From contig CP070820.1 in the NCBI GenBank assembly GCA_020344315.1, positions 748,897 to 793,224 on the forward strand: a stretch of 44,328 nucleotides of DNA, given 5' to 3'. The notes below the pieces were generated by a model. The model worked only from the letters and a program-made list of their open reading frames with translations, had not been told where the DNA came from and did no database searches. Shown piece after piece: positions 1 to 7,922 of this stretch (its first letter is position 1; each line of letters opens with the position of its first letter). A program made the position numbers and the translations under genes. This DNA is from Candidatus Bathyarchaeum sp. GTDB lineage: Archaea > Thermoproteota > Bathyarchaeia > Bathyarchaeales > Bathyarchaeaceae.

Positions 1-52
1 TTAGTGAAAACAAAAGTTGAACATTCAATTCTTTTCAAAAAAGGGATAAAAA

Positions 53-709
53 ATGATCGGAACTAATCTTGTAATTGAGAATATAAAAAAGAGACAGTCG
101 GTCAGGCTCTTTGAGCAAAAACCAATTCCGAAAAACATCATCAATACGATTATCGAGGCTGGCAATCTGGCACCCTCAACAGGAGATATGAAGGAAGTAG
201 AAGAAGGAGGGAAGAAGAAAATTATTAATTATCAACCTTGGCGATTTGTTGTTGTAGAGGACCCAGAGTTCAAGCAAAAACTCTTTCAGACAATAGAGCC
301 ATTACGGTCAAATTTCTACCAAGGCTTGAAGAAAACTGTTCCTGAAATGTACGAGCAAGCAATGAAGCTCTCCGAGATGAGTGAGGAACCAAAAGACTTG
401 GTTTTCTATTCTGCACCTGTCATCATCTATGTCATAGGTCCAGCTAGTAACTCTATAGGTTGCGCGATGGTGTGTGAGAACATCATGCTTGCAGCAGTTT
501 CTTTTGGTCTAGGAAGCTGTTATGTTGGATTCGGTGCACTGATTAAGAGCAATACTGACATTGTACAAGCCCTTGAGCTAACAGATAAAGAACGAATATA
601 CGGCCCTATCGTACTTGGCTATCCAAAGGTCAACCCGAATAAGAAACAAGTTAGAATTCTAGAGGAATTACGGTCGAAGAAAAAAGAACCCACAATAAAA
701 TGGATCTAG
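53..709 (+). CDS. Nitroreductase family FMN-dependent oxidoreductase
   Basis: A 218-residue flavin oxidoreductase of the nitroreductase fold, expected to bind FMN and use NAD(P)H; the substrate cannot be read from sequence. The N-terminal FMN-phosphate motif KRQSVRLF is at residues 13-20. The usual APS-x-x-N-x-QPWRF signature is present but split: APSTGD near residue 40 is separated from NYQPWRF by about 15 extra, mostly charged residues, an unusual insertion for the family. The C-terminal half has the conserved GLGSCYVGFG segment, with YGPIVLGYP near the end. Start is ATG behind an AGGGAT stretch; the stop is TAG. It stands alone, convergent with the next minus-strand genes, with a hairpin-like repeat after its stop. 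Confidence 0.88.
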   Translation: MIGTNLVIENIKKRQSVRLFEQKPIPKNIINTIIEAGNLAPSTGDMKEVEEGGKKKIINYQPWRFVVVEDPEFKQKLFQTIEPLRSNFYQGLKKTVPEMYEQAMKLSEMSEEPKDLVFYSAPVIIYVIGPASNSIGCAMVCENIMLAAVSFGLGSCYVGFGALIKSNTDIVQALELTDKERIYGPIVLGYPKVNPNKKQVRILEELRSKKKEPTIKWI

Positions 710-720
710 AACAATAGATT

Positions 721-754
721 GTTTGGGTTTTGGGGGTAAATTTTAACCCCAAAC
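721..754. repeat. AT/GC-skewed intergenic repeat, copy 1; hairpin between convergent genes
   Basis: An imperfect inverted repeat (TTTGGGGGTAAA against TTTAACCCCAAA) lies between the nitroreductase stop and the convergent stop at 819. Variants of the same motif recur at 2014-2042, 3058-3083 and 4284-4306, always in gene-free DNA past the end of a transcription unit. It may act as a bidirectional terminator or mRNA 3' element; the hairpin is visible, the function is inferred. Confidence 0.5.
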
Positions 755-818
755 ACAAAAGAACCTTGTTGCCAATCTTCATGCAAAGAGCAGCCTGTTA
801 CAATATAAATGTATATAG

Positions 819-1385
819 CTAAATCCAATCGGGGAGTTCTATGGACTGAGGCTCTTCTTCTCCTTGCACCGATGAAATCTCAAAAGCCATCGTTGATCGC
901 GTATCTGTAAATCGTGGTCGAATATAGATTTTAGTCCAATCATACGGTGGTATCATTACATGCCATGTTACATACAGCTCCCAACTCTCCGAATAGAACA
1001 TGTAGTGCATGACGACTAGAATTCTCGGATTTACAATAGTTCCAATCCACTCTGTTTCACTATAAATTCCCAACTCGGGATAATTTGTAGCTAGCCATGG
1101 AACAAAATTGTCTCGCATATCTGCAGCTAATTCACCCAAATTATCCTCCCAGTCTATTACCTCAATATCAACAGTTTCAATTTGCCTGAAACCATTTCTA
1201 TCCCCGTTAATGTTAATTGTTAATATCTTATTTGTACTCCTCTGATCAGGGATCACATTTACTTCAGCAACTTCTCCGGGCTTTATTGCTGGATTATTAA
1301 CAGATACTGAAGCGCCAGAAGTAGTCGCTGAAATTTCTGCAGCATCACCATATCCAGTTCCATCTCCGTTATCCTCGATGACCAC
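819..1385 (-). CDS. Exported-looking beta-rich protein, in frame behind a TAG codon
   Basis: 188 residues if started at GTG 1385. The first ~70 residues read as an immunoglobulin-like strand-rich domain (ISATTSGASVSVNNPAIKPG, then VAEVNVIPD), typical of extracellular archaeal proteins; the rest is Trp/Tyr-rich with no family I recognise. It has no signal peptide of its own. The reading frame continues upstream, without a second stop, through RVVFL to the TAG that ends the pilin-like gene at 1401-1622. The likely first beta strand (VVFLVVIED) spans the proposed start, so the true domain probably begins before GTG 1385. One protein interrupted by TAG, or a translationally coupled second cistron, both fit. 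TAG is also this gene's own stop codon. Confidence 0.6.
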   Translation of the reverse strand: MVIEDNGDGTGYGDAAEISATTSGASVSVNNPAIKPGEVAEVNVIPDQRSTNKILTININGDRNGFRQIETVDIEVIDWEDNLGELAADMRDNFVPWLATNYPELGIYSETEWIGTIVNPRILVVMHYMFYSESWELYVTWHVMIPPYDWTKIYIRPRFTDTRSTMAFEISSVQGEEEPQSIELPDWI

Positions 1386-1400
1386 TAGAAAAACAACTCT

Positions 1401-1622
1401 CTATCCAGCCATAGCCATAGAGATTTCTTCTTCTTCTTCTCCTTTCATTGGAGTAAATGGTCTCGTAATCACTTTCATAGAAAAGGTAGCTGGATTGGTT
1501 TCAGGAACTGATTGTGTGTAATACCATATTCCGGCAACAGTTGCCATAACCACAATCATGATAAAATAGATGGATTGTACACGCGTAATAGCTTGCTTGG
1601 AAGCCATCCTATCTAACCTCAA
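1401..1622 (-). CDS. Pilin-like single-pass membrane anchor
   Basis: 73 residues. After a short basic leader (MASKQAITR) comes one hydrophobic helix, VQSIYFIMIVVMATVAGIWY, followed by a short extracellular stretch ending in an EEEEEISMAMAG tail. This resembles the N-terminal helix of archaeal type IV pilin-like proteins, although a clean class III cleavage motif is not obvious. It ends at TAG (1403-1401); the same frame then stays open into the 188-residue exported-looking domain downstream. Initiation could be at M6 (MASKQ) rather than M1. Taken together the two pieces look like anchor plus ectodomain of one protein, either split, degraded or read through. Confidence 0.5.
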   Translation of the reverse strand: MRLDRMASKQAITRVQSIYFIMIVVMATVAGIWYYTQSVPETNPATFSMKVITRPFTPMKGEEEEEISMAMAG

Positions 1623-1654
1623 AGCGTTCTATGCAGCATATTCATTGAATTTTA

Positions 1655-1900
1655 TTACGCCCGCCCAAGAACAGAAAATCCAGTAAGTAAAATTTTACTT
1701 GAGCAATTATTACACCTTATTAACAGATTTTCTAACACATCATCTCTAACCTTTGCTTCCAGAACTGAATAGACCCGCTCTGTTTCATCATCAGGTGAAA
1801 TAATTGCTCCACAGCAAGGACACAAAAAATCACCGGTCCCTTCAAGTTTTACCAAATCAATATTATAAACTAAATGTTGCTTCATTTTTTTACTCTCCAA
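1655..1900 (-). CDS. Small zinc-ribbon protein, paralogue of the gene at 41183-41464
   Basis: 81 residues with two CxxC knuckles, CPCC (residues ~27-30) and CNNC (~63-66), which should bind one zinc ion as a ribbon. Between them is an acidic segment ISPDDETERVYSV. The gene at 41183-41464 has the same plan (CPGC, ISPEDETEDVYRI, CNKC, then K-I-L/R-L), so the two are clear paralogues. Both lie close to pilin-like membrane proteins, but a link is only inference. Initiation may be at ATG of MKQHLV instead of MESKK. Function unknown; zinc ribbons of this size often bind nucleic acid or protein partners. Confidence 0.75.
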   Translation of the reverse strand: MESKKMKQHLVYNIDLVKLEGTGDFLCPCCGAIISPDDETERVYSVLEAKVRDDVLENLLIRCNNCSSKILLTGFSVLGRA

Positions 1901-2177
1901 TAAATATTAACCAATTGTTAACTACTCTAAAATTGAGTTAAATACTTAATTCCACGCATTAGAACATGATGTACTAATTTCCGTACATTACAAATGCATT
2001 GTGTGTGTGGACTAACATTTAACCCCACAACCCAAACCCAAATTTCATATGCGCGTTCGCACGCCCATACGCCCGCACGTGTACGTACATGTACTTGTAT
2101 GCTTTACCGCCCGCTCGCCCGCCTGCTCTCTCCTCCACACCAAAAACACAAAAAAGGGAGAGAAACTGTTTAGCTGA
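1901..2177. other. Gene-free stretch with a GC-rich, palindrome-rich block
   Basis: 277 bases with no credible gene. The half nearest the zinc-ribbon gene is AT-rich and probably holds its promoter. 2014-2042 is copy 2 of the intergenic T2A2C4 repeat. From about 2049 to 2130 composition changes sharply to CG-rich, with self-complementary runs GTACGTAC and GTACATGTAC, then CCGCCCGC-type repeats. No reading frame or RNA fold is recognisable to me. Confidence 0.5.
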
Positions 2178-2942
2178 TCACTGTTTAGTTGTTTTTCGGC
2201 AATAGAGGTCTATAGTAACTGTGATTGCAATAAATACAAGCAGCATAACTGTCCCTATAGGATACTCAGGTATTACCAACGCATTTATGCTTGAATCTAC
2301 TAGCTGGAACTTCGCAATGTAGGTGTAATCGCCTCCACTCACAAAATCAGTTGCGCTTGATTCGACTTGGTAGTAAGCTTGAATTCCATATTCTTTGTCC
2401 CAGTGGTATATCTGACGAGTATAAGCGAATGTCCCCGGATGGACCCAGTCCAATACATTCATTTCTCTTGTTCCAGATTCATATTCAACCATTGTTGTCT
2501 CATTTAGTGACCTTGGTGGCCATATCATAGGAAAATCAATAATTGGTTCCCAATCAAATTCTTCTCGTAATTGAGTACCGGGTTCAAGATTAGATCCAAT
2601 AACCATCATGGTAAAACTGCTCATCATGTCATCTACCAAAGTAGATGCAGTCTCAGTTCCATTTGACCAATGTGTTAAAACATCAAAGGTTACATTTGAC
2701 CCAACAATATCCATAACGGTATAAGTGAACCAATCGCTTTGATTATATTCTTCCAGAATGAGCGCATATTCATTAGGAGGGAATGGTACGCCCTCATCAG
2801 CTTGCCACAAAACAAGAGTACCTTCATATGTAAACCAGTCACCTACAGTAACACCAACTGTCCACTCTTGAGATAGCGATGGAACTACTATTGCAGACAA
2901 CATGAAAATTGCAAACAATATTGTTAATATTATTTTCTTCAT
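2178..2942 (-). CDS. Secreted protein with C-terminal PEYP-type anchor/sorting-like tail
   Basis: Exported protein of 254 residues if started at ATG 2942, preceded at good spacing by GGGGG; an upstream TTG at 2957 would add five residues. It begins with a signal peptide (MKKIILTILFAIFMLS, cleavage likely after VPSLSQ). The body is rich in Trp, Thr and Asn with NxS/T sites, as in surface glycoproteins, and matches no family I know. The C-terminus reads IPEYPIG, a ~18-residue hydrophobic helix, then YCRKTTKQ. That tripartite tail resembles archaeal PEF/PEY sorting tails and could make it another substrate of the archaeosortase-like enzyme at 31135-32313, though its motif differs from the PEGLT tails there. 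Confidence 0.7.
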   Translation of the reverse strand: MKKIILTILFAIFMLSAIVVPSLSQEWTVGVTVGDWFTYEGTLVLWQADEGVPFPPNEYALILEEYNQSDWFTYTVMDIVGSNVTFDVLTHWSNGTETASTLVDDMMSSFTMMVIGSNLEPGTQLREEFDWEPIIDFPMIWPPRSLNETTMVEYESGTREMNVLDWVHPGTFAYTRQIYHWDKEYGIQAYYQVESSATDFVSGGDYTYIAKFQLVDSSINALVIPEYPIGTVMLLVFIAITVTIDLYCRKTTKQ

Positions 2943-3057
2943 TTTAAATTCCCCCAAATTCTTAGTGTCACTATTCTGATCAGCTATATTTTCTATTTAT
3001 AATTTTTTATGAAATTAGGGATATTATCTGGAGAATAATTTTTCATTAAACAACCAG

Positions 3058-3083
3058 TTAAAATTTAACCCCAAACCCAAACG
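3058..3083. repeat. Intergenic repeat, copy 3
   Basis: TTAAAATTTAACCCC followed by AAACCCAAAC, just past the stop of the minus-strand SemiSWEET gene. It is the clearest version of the motif seen at 721, 2014 and 4284. Probable 3' end element; function inferred from position only. Confidence 0.45.
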
Positions 3084-3092
3084 CTACATTGA

Positions 3093-3374
3093 CTATCTAC
3101 CATACAAGAACCAACCAACAATAACTCCTATCATTGTTAAAGTACCTATCAGATTGGTTACCCAAATAGGATAGGTCTGTATATTTAGACCATATAGAAC
3201 CCAGATTACACCTGCTACAAGCATATACAGATAGGTCCAGATAGAAATGTCCTTAGCACTTTTTCTTTTGAAAATCCTGTATATTTGAGGAAGCATTGCG
3301 AAAGAACTAACAACTCCGGTGATTGTTGCTAATGATTCCAAAACAACATCTAAGACCATGTGTAGATTCCCCAA
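3093..3374 (-). CDS. SemiSWEET family small sugar transporter
   Basis: 93 residues forming three membrane helices, the half-size SWEET unit that dimerises to make a sugar-translocating pore. The PQ-loop signature LPQIYRIFKRKSAKDIS is at about residues 28-44, followed by SIWTYLYMLVAGVIWVLYGL and a third helix TLTMIGVIVGWFLYG. The length is normal for the family. Translation may start at TTG 3374 or at ATG 3359, which has GGGGA in front of it; the shorter form keeps all three helices. Substrate unknown; small sugars are usual for the family. Confidence 0.8.
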   Translation of the reverse strand: MGNLHMVLDVVLESLATITGVVSSFAMLPQIYRIFKRKSAKDISIWTYLYMLVAGVIWVLYGLNIQTYPIWVTNLIGTLTMIGVIVGWFLYGR

Positions 3375-3418
3375 CTCACCTTCACAGGTTTCTATACTTA
3401 AATGAGTTACCCATCAAC

Positions 3419-4162
3419 TCAGAAGAGTATATCCCGATCATTTTTTCCCCTGATAAGACCCATCGTTCCCAGAATAAACGGCAACTTCAACGCCCGTGGG
3501 ATAAAATCTGCATCTCGGGTTTGAACAAAATCCACTTTGCTTATCCCCCAACCCTTAATGGTCTCAATTAAGTCATCAATGTCAACATAAAACTGCTTAA
3601 GTAAGAACTCATCTTGAAAAGAAAATTCGCCTCCCTTCTTGACAACCCGCAATGCTTCACGAACAACCCCTCGCTTATCTTTGGATTTGCCGGCCATGTG
3701 AAACACGAAATTGCTCACAACCGCATCGAAATAGCCATCATCAAAAGGCAAAGACAAAGCATTGGCTTTCTGGAACGCCACCTGCTCACCAACCCCCTCA
3801 ATCATTGCATTCCTTTCACAAATTTTCTTTGAGTATTCCCACGTTTTCCCCCAACAATCGATTCCGATAATCTGTGCCTTTGGGTACTTCTGAGCGAGCT
3901 TAATCGTGAGAGCCCCGTTTCCGCATACGATATCAAGTGCTCTTCCCTCTCCATTCCAATCCAAATTTGCTAACACCGACTTCCAGATGTGGTCTTGCAG
4001 ATTTCTGCCTTGAGGAGAGAATTGGTACCGAACATACAGAAAATACACGGAGACTAGAAGGAACAGCGCAGAAGGAATTATCAAGACCCAGAATATAAGA
4101 CCTAAACCTAAAAATATGAAACCAAAAAACCAGACACTAGGATAATTTTCTTTGAAACCCAA
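3419..4162 (-). CDS. Membrane-tethered class I SAM-dependent methyltransferase
   Basis: 247 residues. Residues ~10-45 form a two-pass hydrophobic hairpin (WFFGFIFLGLGLIFWVLIIP), then a Rossmann-type methyltransferase begins: motif I is ALDIVCGNGALTIKLA (GNG in place of GxGxG), with the acidic loop IGIDCWG, and motif IV near NALSLPFDDGYFDAVVSNFV. RVVKKGGEF follows. The fold and SAM binding are well supported; the substrate is not, and a small molecule or lipid near the membrane is plausible. Start is TTG. It stands between the SemiSWEET and the ECF operon with its own spacing on both sides. Confidence 0.8.
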   Translation of the reverse strand: MGFKENYPSVWFFGFIFLGLGLIFWVLIIPSALFLLVSVYFLYVRYQFSPQGRNLQDHIWKSVLANLDWNGEGRALDIVCGNGALTIKLAQKYPKAQIIGIDCWGKTWEYSKKICERNAMIEGVGEQVAFQKANALSLPFDDGYFDAVVSNFVFHMAGKSKDKRGVVREALRVVKKGGEFSFQDEFLLKQFYVDIDDLIETIKGWGISKVDFVQTRDADFIPRALKLPFILGTMGLIRGKNDRDILF

Positions 4163-4283
4163 TTACCGTATTCTGCTTTTACCCCCATTCGACTGCTCCC
4201 TCTTCTGTATGCGCAATTTTCTTTACTCCGTTTGGGTAAGAATCCGCTAGTTCTTAATGTTTGTTATTTGGCGATAATTATGG

Positions 4284-4306
4284 GCTTTTGGGGGTTAAAA
4301 TTTAAT
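4284..4306. repeat. Intergenic repeat, copy 4
   Basis: TTTTGGGGGTTAAAATTTAA, the reverse complement of the motif at 3058, located beyond the end of the minus-strand ECF operon. Its orientation is opposite to copy 3, so if it works as a 3' element it must do so in both orientations. Confidence 0.4.
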
Positions 4307-4394
4307 CCTGTAGGCAAGGATGCGGATAAGATAGTTTATCTAAATGGTGAATTTCTCTGAAATTTTAACAACAAATTGGGTCTGGAAGAGTATT

Positions 4395-5216
4395 TTAGAG
4401 GGAAAGTAAGGTGGTCAGGGATGGAATGGAGACATATAACCAGACATAAACAGCAATGATTAGCATCAGAACAGAAACTAGGACGAGGAGGTAGTCTGTC
4501 CGTTTAAGTTTGAGCACGTAGAGATTTGTGCGTTTTTCGCTAGCCCCCCAAGCTCGCGACTCCATAGCCTCCGCCAACTCTAAACTTCTTCGGATTGCAC
4601 TGATAATCAGCGGAATGAGAATGGGAATGTAGTTTCTCACTCGTTTAAGGAAGTTACCACGCTCCAACTCCAAACCTCTGGCCTTCTGGGCATCCATGAT
4701 CGTCTGCGCCTCGTCAGCTAGAACAGGAACAAAACGAACTGCAGTGGTGAAGGCGAAACAAAACTCGTAGGGGATGTGACTCTGCTGTAGAGCCAAGCCT
4801 AGATGGTCAGGTGAAGTTGTTAAAAAGAATACGGAGAAGGACGCAATCAGAACGACGAAACGTAAAGTCATGGCTGAGGCCCGCTCTAAAAGAACCAAGT
4901 ATTCCCCAAGAGAGTCAACAGCGCCAGTTATTTCCGTGTATGACGAGGGATAAAAATACCCGAAGATAAAGTTTGTCGCGAAGATGATGATAGCAAAGAA
5001 AACGGCTCCTCTCAGGGAACGCAACCATTGCCGATTAACTCTTGCAATGAAAACAAAAGGCAAGGGTATGAAGAAAAGGACAATCAGTGCCAATAGTTTG
5101 GTGAATAGAATCGCCATCACAAACAAGATGATAACGTAGAAAAACTTGATTCTTGGATCAAGCCTGTGGACAGCAGAAGAGACTTTCCTGAACTTGAAGC
5201 CTTCAAAGACGCTCAT
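4395..5216 (-). CDS. ecfT: ECF transporter transmembrane subunit EcfT
   Basis: 273 residues, the membrane scaffold of an energy-coupling factor importer; it couples two ATPases to substrate-binding S components for vitamins or metal ions. Several hydrophobic helices are seen between residues 25 and 130 and at the C-terminus. The EcfT coupling motif appears as DAQKARGLEL (about residues 176-185), and a second Ala-Arg-Gly-type motif as AMESRAWGA near 217-225, the two elements that contact the ATPases. The ATG overlaps the preceding ecfA stop by four bases (ATGA), so translation is coupled. No S component is encoded nearby, as expected of a group II system with scattered S genes. Confidence 0.88.
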   Translation of the reverse strand: MSVFEGFKFRKVSSAVHRLDPRIKFFYVIILFVMAILFTKLLALIVLFFIPLPFVFIARVNRQWLRSLRGAVFFAIIIFATNFIFGYFYPSSYTEITGAVDSLGEYLVLLERASAMTLRFVVLIASFSVFFLTTSPDHLGLALQQSHIPYEFCFAFTTAVRFVPVLADEAQTIMDAQKARGLELERGNFLKRVRNYIPILIPLIISAIRRSLELAEAMESRAWGASEKRTNLYVLKLKRTDYLLVLVSVLMLIIAVYVWLYVSIPSLTTLLSL

Positions 5217-6034
5217 GACTTCTCCCTCATGCGACCTAACAGAATCTTCGAAGCCTCATGAACATCAATAATATCCGTTGGCAAGCCCAGATCAGCCAGT
5301 TCCAGAAAAATCTGGGTTATCTGAGGAGGAACTATCGAAGCCTGCGCCACCACCTTCGGGTCTGTCAAAATTTCCTCCGCTATGCCTCCAGCCACAATTT
5401 TTCCTTGGCTCATCAATATGACGCGAGGATTGCACTCAGCCACAAACTCTACATCGTGAGTGACCACAACCACAGTCTTCTTCTGGGCATTAAGCTGAAG
5501 AATGAACTGCATCAGTTTCTCCTTCTGCTGGTAATCCTGACCTATGGTTGGCTCGTCCATAATGATCACCTGAGGGTCCCAAGCGAGAATCGAAGCCAAA
5601 GCAACCCGTTTTCTTTCTCCGCCGCTGAGCATGAAAGGGGACGTCTTCCGATACTGAGTTATATCCAAAAGGTTGAGAGCCCATTCAACCTGCTTTTTTA
5701 TGACCGTTTCTTCGAAACCAAAGTTTCGAAGGGCGAAGGCAATCTCCTCCTCTACGGTCTCGCTGAATAGTTGGTGATCTGGATTCTGAAACACGAAACC
5801 AACATTTCTAGCTAGCTGAGCTACGCTCACATCTTGGGTGCTCACGCCGTCAACCAGAATTTCGCCCTTCGTTGGCTTCAAAAGCCCATTAAAGTGTTTC
5901 ACCAAGGTAGTTTTTCCCGCTCCGTTCTGCCCCATGACAGCCAAGAATTCTCCATCATCGATGGTGAGGTTAATTCCTCTCAGTGCTTCGACGCCGGTAG
6001 GATAGGTGAAATACAGGTCCTTAACCTCAATCAT
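5213..6034 (-). CDS. ecfA: ECF transporter ATPase EcfA
   Basis: 273 residues, ABC ATPase of the ECF module. Walker A is GQNGAGKTT (~residues 35-43), Q-loop VFQNPDHQLF, signature LSGGERKRVA, Walker B VIIMDEP and the switch histidine VVTHD. VFQNPDHQLFSETVEEEIAF is diagnostic of the EcfA/CbiO family. A C-terminal region with LADLGLPTDIID follows, where EcfA subunits interact. It overlaps the other ATPase by eight bases and EcfT by four, so the order is EcfA-EcfA'-EcfT in one transcript. The two ATPases are expected to form a heterodimer. Confidence 0.9.
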   Translation of the reverse strand: MIEVKDLYFTYPTGVEALRGINLTIDDGEFLAVMGQNGAGKTTLVKHFNGLLKPTKGEILVDGVSTQDVSVAQLARNVGFVFQNPDHQLFSETVEEEIAFALRNFGFEETVIKKQVEWALNLLDITQYRKTSPFMLSGGERKRVALASILAWDPQVIIMDEPTIGQDYQQKEKLMQFILQLNAQKKTVVVVTHDVEFVAECNPRVILMSQGKIVAGGIAEEILTDPKVVAQASIVPPQITQIFLELADLGLPTDIIDVHEASKILLGRMREKS

Positions 6035-6908
6035 GCTTCAAAACCTCCCGTAGGATATTCGCAGTCTCTTGTGGGGTCACTGGAACTCTTTTCAAGTTTA
6101 TTCCATGGATTTTTAGATGTTGATATAGTTGTGTTACCTTTGGGATTCCGACACCGATCAGACGAGCTTTTTCGGAGTTGAAGATTTTTCGAGGTTCACC
6201 ATTCAAGACAATCTTGCCTTCATCCATGACAATGACGCGATTGGCGTACATTGAGGCTAGGTCCAGCCGATGTTCAACCAGAATAATTGTGATACCCAAT
6301 TTCTTGTTCAATTCGCTGATTACTTCAAAGATTTTTTGGGCTCCTACAGGATCAAGGAAGGAAGTGGGCTCATCTAATATCATGATTTCCGGTTGCATGG
6401 CTAACACAGAGGCTATGGCGACCCGCTGTTGCTGTCCACCTGAAAGCTCATGGGGAGGCCTTTCACTAAGTTCACTTATGCCTGCCATCTGGAGGGCCCA
6501 ATCGACCCGCTTTCTCATCTCATCCCTAACCATGGCGAAGTTTTCTAGACCGAAGGCCACATCCTTCTCAACCGACAAAGCGAAAAGCTGATTCTCTGGA
6601 TTCTGGAAAACAAGGCCAACGTGACGGGCGATTTGATGGATTTTGTGATCATTCACTTTGAGACCGGCGACGACGATTTCTCCTTCGAGATTTCCATTGT
6701 AAAAATGAGGGATTAGACCATTGAAGCATCGGCAAAGAGTTGTTTTTCCGCAGCCGCTGGGACCTGTTAAGATGACGAAATCCCCTTTTTCTATGGTTAC
6801 AGATACCTCTGTGATGGCTGGATTTGTCGCACCCGGATAGGTATATGTTAGGTCTCTTGTCTCGATGATAGCCAAGGTTTTGTCCGCCAAGTTATTGCAA
6901 AAGTTCAC
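6027..6908 (-). CDS. ecfA2: ECF transporter ATPase EcfA', first gene of the module
   Basis: Second ABC ATPase of the ECF importer. Walker A GPSGCGKTT, QNPENQLFALSVEKDVAFGL, signature LSGGQQQRVAIA, Walker B IMILDEPTS and VEHR are all present. The open frame is 293 residues from 6908, but the first ~12 residues (MNFCNNLADKT) look non-native; an in-frame TTG at LAIIETRDL gives the normal family N-terminus and is a plausible true start. It pairs with the 273-residue ATPase downstream. The two differ enough (QQQ against ERK in the signature) to be distinct subunits. Confidence 0.88.
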   Translation of the reverse strand: MNFCNNLADKTLAIIETRDLTYTYPGATNPAITEVSVTIEKGDFVILTGPSGCGKTTLCRCFNGLIPHFYNGNLEGEIVVAGLKVNDHKIHQIARHVGLVFQNPENQLFALSVEKDVAFGLENFAMVRDEMRKRVDWALQMAGISELSERPPHELSGGQQQRVAIASVLAMQPEIMILDEPTSFLDPVGAQKIFEVISELNKKLGITIILVEHRLDLASMYANRVIVMDEGKIVLNGEPRKIFNSEKARLIGVGIPKVTQLYQHLKIHGINLKRVPVTPQETANILREVLKHD

Positions 6909-6938
6909 TTCATTTAAGAGTAGCTACTTAAAAAAGGG

Positions 6939-7922
6939 TTACCTCAATTTCTTTTTTAGCAATTTTGCACAAAACGCGAGACAAGCCTCCAAATCCCCGG
7001 CACCATTCGCCCCAGCTGAAACTGAGTGCCCCCCACCCATACCTCCCAAGAATTCCCCCAACGGTTTTGCCAAATCGCGACCCAGATGGATACCAGTCTC
7101 TGTGTAGAACTCGCGAGAAGCTCTCAAACTGACTTGAATTCTGCCCGCTTTTTGCCCAGCGACAACTGCCATGTGGGCTCCCAATGCGATAAGACCTCTA
7201 GAAGCTGAGGCTTGATAGGCGCTAACATGAGAAAGAGCGATCAACCAATCCTTTATTCTTAAGATTTTTACTCGATTACCAGCTTTCAGTCGTGCTACGC
7301 GCTCTGAATGTTCCATGGGTAGCGAGAGAATGGGAAGGGTTTCTTGGGCGTTTACTCCTGCTTCGGTAAGTTCCGCTACAACTTTGAGGGTGTCGGAAGT
7401 AGCTATTATGAAATGCCTTGTATCAAAGGCTATTCCAAGAAAGAGGGCTTTCGCCTCTTCCTGAGTTGGTTCGACTTCTGCCTCCTTGAAGAGACGATAG
7501 ACAACCTCGCAGGTGGATGAGGCTTCCTCGTCTGCTACAAAAAATGTTGCTAGGCGCTCGGTTTCAGGATGACTCGCATGATGATCGATGACAACGAGGG
7601 GGTGATCAGGGTTGATTCTCGTGCCCAATTCATTCAACTGTTGGATAGTGTTTGTGTCCAATAAAACAATTAGATCAGCCTCTTCTATGCGAGGCTGCGC
7701 TGTAAGTTCTAGAGGCAGAGACTTCAGCATGGACTTGGCAAGCCTGCTGGGTCCCGAAGCCGCTGCAATCTCGGTTTCCAAGCTGGGTCTCAGACGCTTT
7801 AGCAATCCGGAAAAGGCGAAGGCGGCACCTATGGCATCTGGGTCAGCGTTGTGGTGACATAAGAGAACGACTAGCTTGGCGTCTAACTTGTCTATTAGGG
7901 CTAATATTTCGTGGATTTGCAC
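6939..7922 (-). CDS. DHH-family phosphoesterase (RecJ/nanoRNase-like)
   Basis: 327 residues. N-terminal DHH domain with HHNADPDAIGAA (~residues 23-34), LLDTN and the name-giving VIDHHASH (~112-119); these acidic and His residues bind two Mn ions. The C-terminal DHHA1 domain carries the GGMGGGHSVSAG substrate-binding motif. The family hydrolyses phosphodiesters of short oligonucleotides or cyclic dinucleotides; which one is not visible. It closes the archaeal superoperon, overlapping the DUF3194 gene upstream, a conserved arrangement. Confidence 0.85.
   Translation of the reverse strand: MQIHEILALIDKLDAKLVVLLCHHNADPDAIGAAFAFSGLLKRLRPSLETEIAAASGPSRLAKSMLKSLPLELTAQPRIEEADLIVLLDTNTIQQLNELGTRINPDHPLVVIDHHASHPETERLATFFVADEEASSTCEVVYRLFKEAEVEPTQEEAKALFLGIAFDTRHFIIATSDTLKVVAELTEAGVNAQETLPILSLPMEHSERVARLKAGNRVKILRIKDWLIALSHVSAYQASASRGLIALGAHMAVVAGQKAGRIQVSLRASREFYTETGIHLGRDLAKPLGEFLGGMGGGHSVSAGANGAGDLEACLAFCAKLLKKKLR

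Noticed and set aside
1401..1403. TAG as a pyrrolysine codon
   Set aside because: TAG ends several ordinary genes here (709, 819, 3093), and no pyl genes are in the window, so recoding is not supported beyond a question.
5258..5770. 170-codon open frame antisense to ecfA
   Set aside because: Shadow of a well-supported ATPase; no independent signals.
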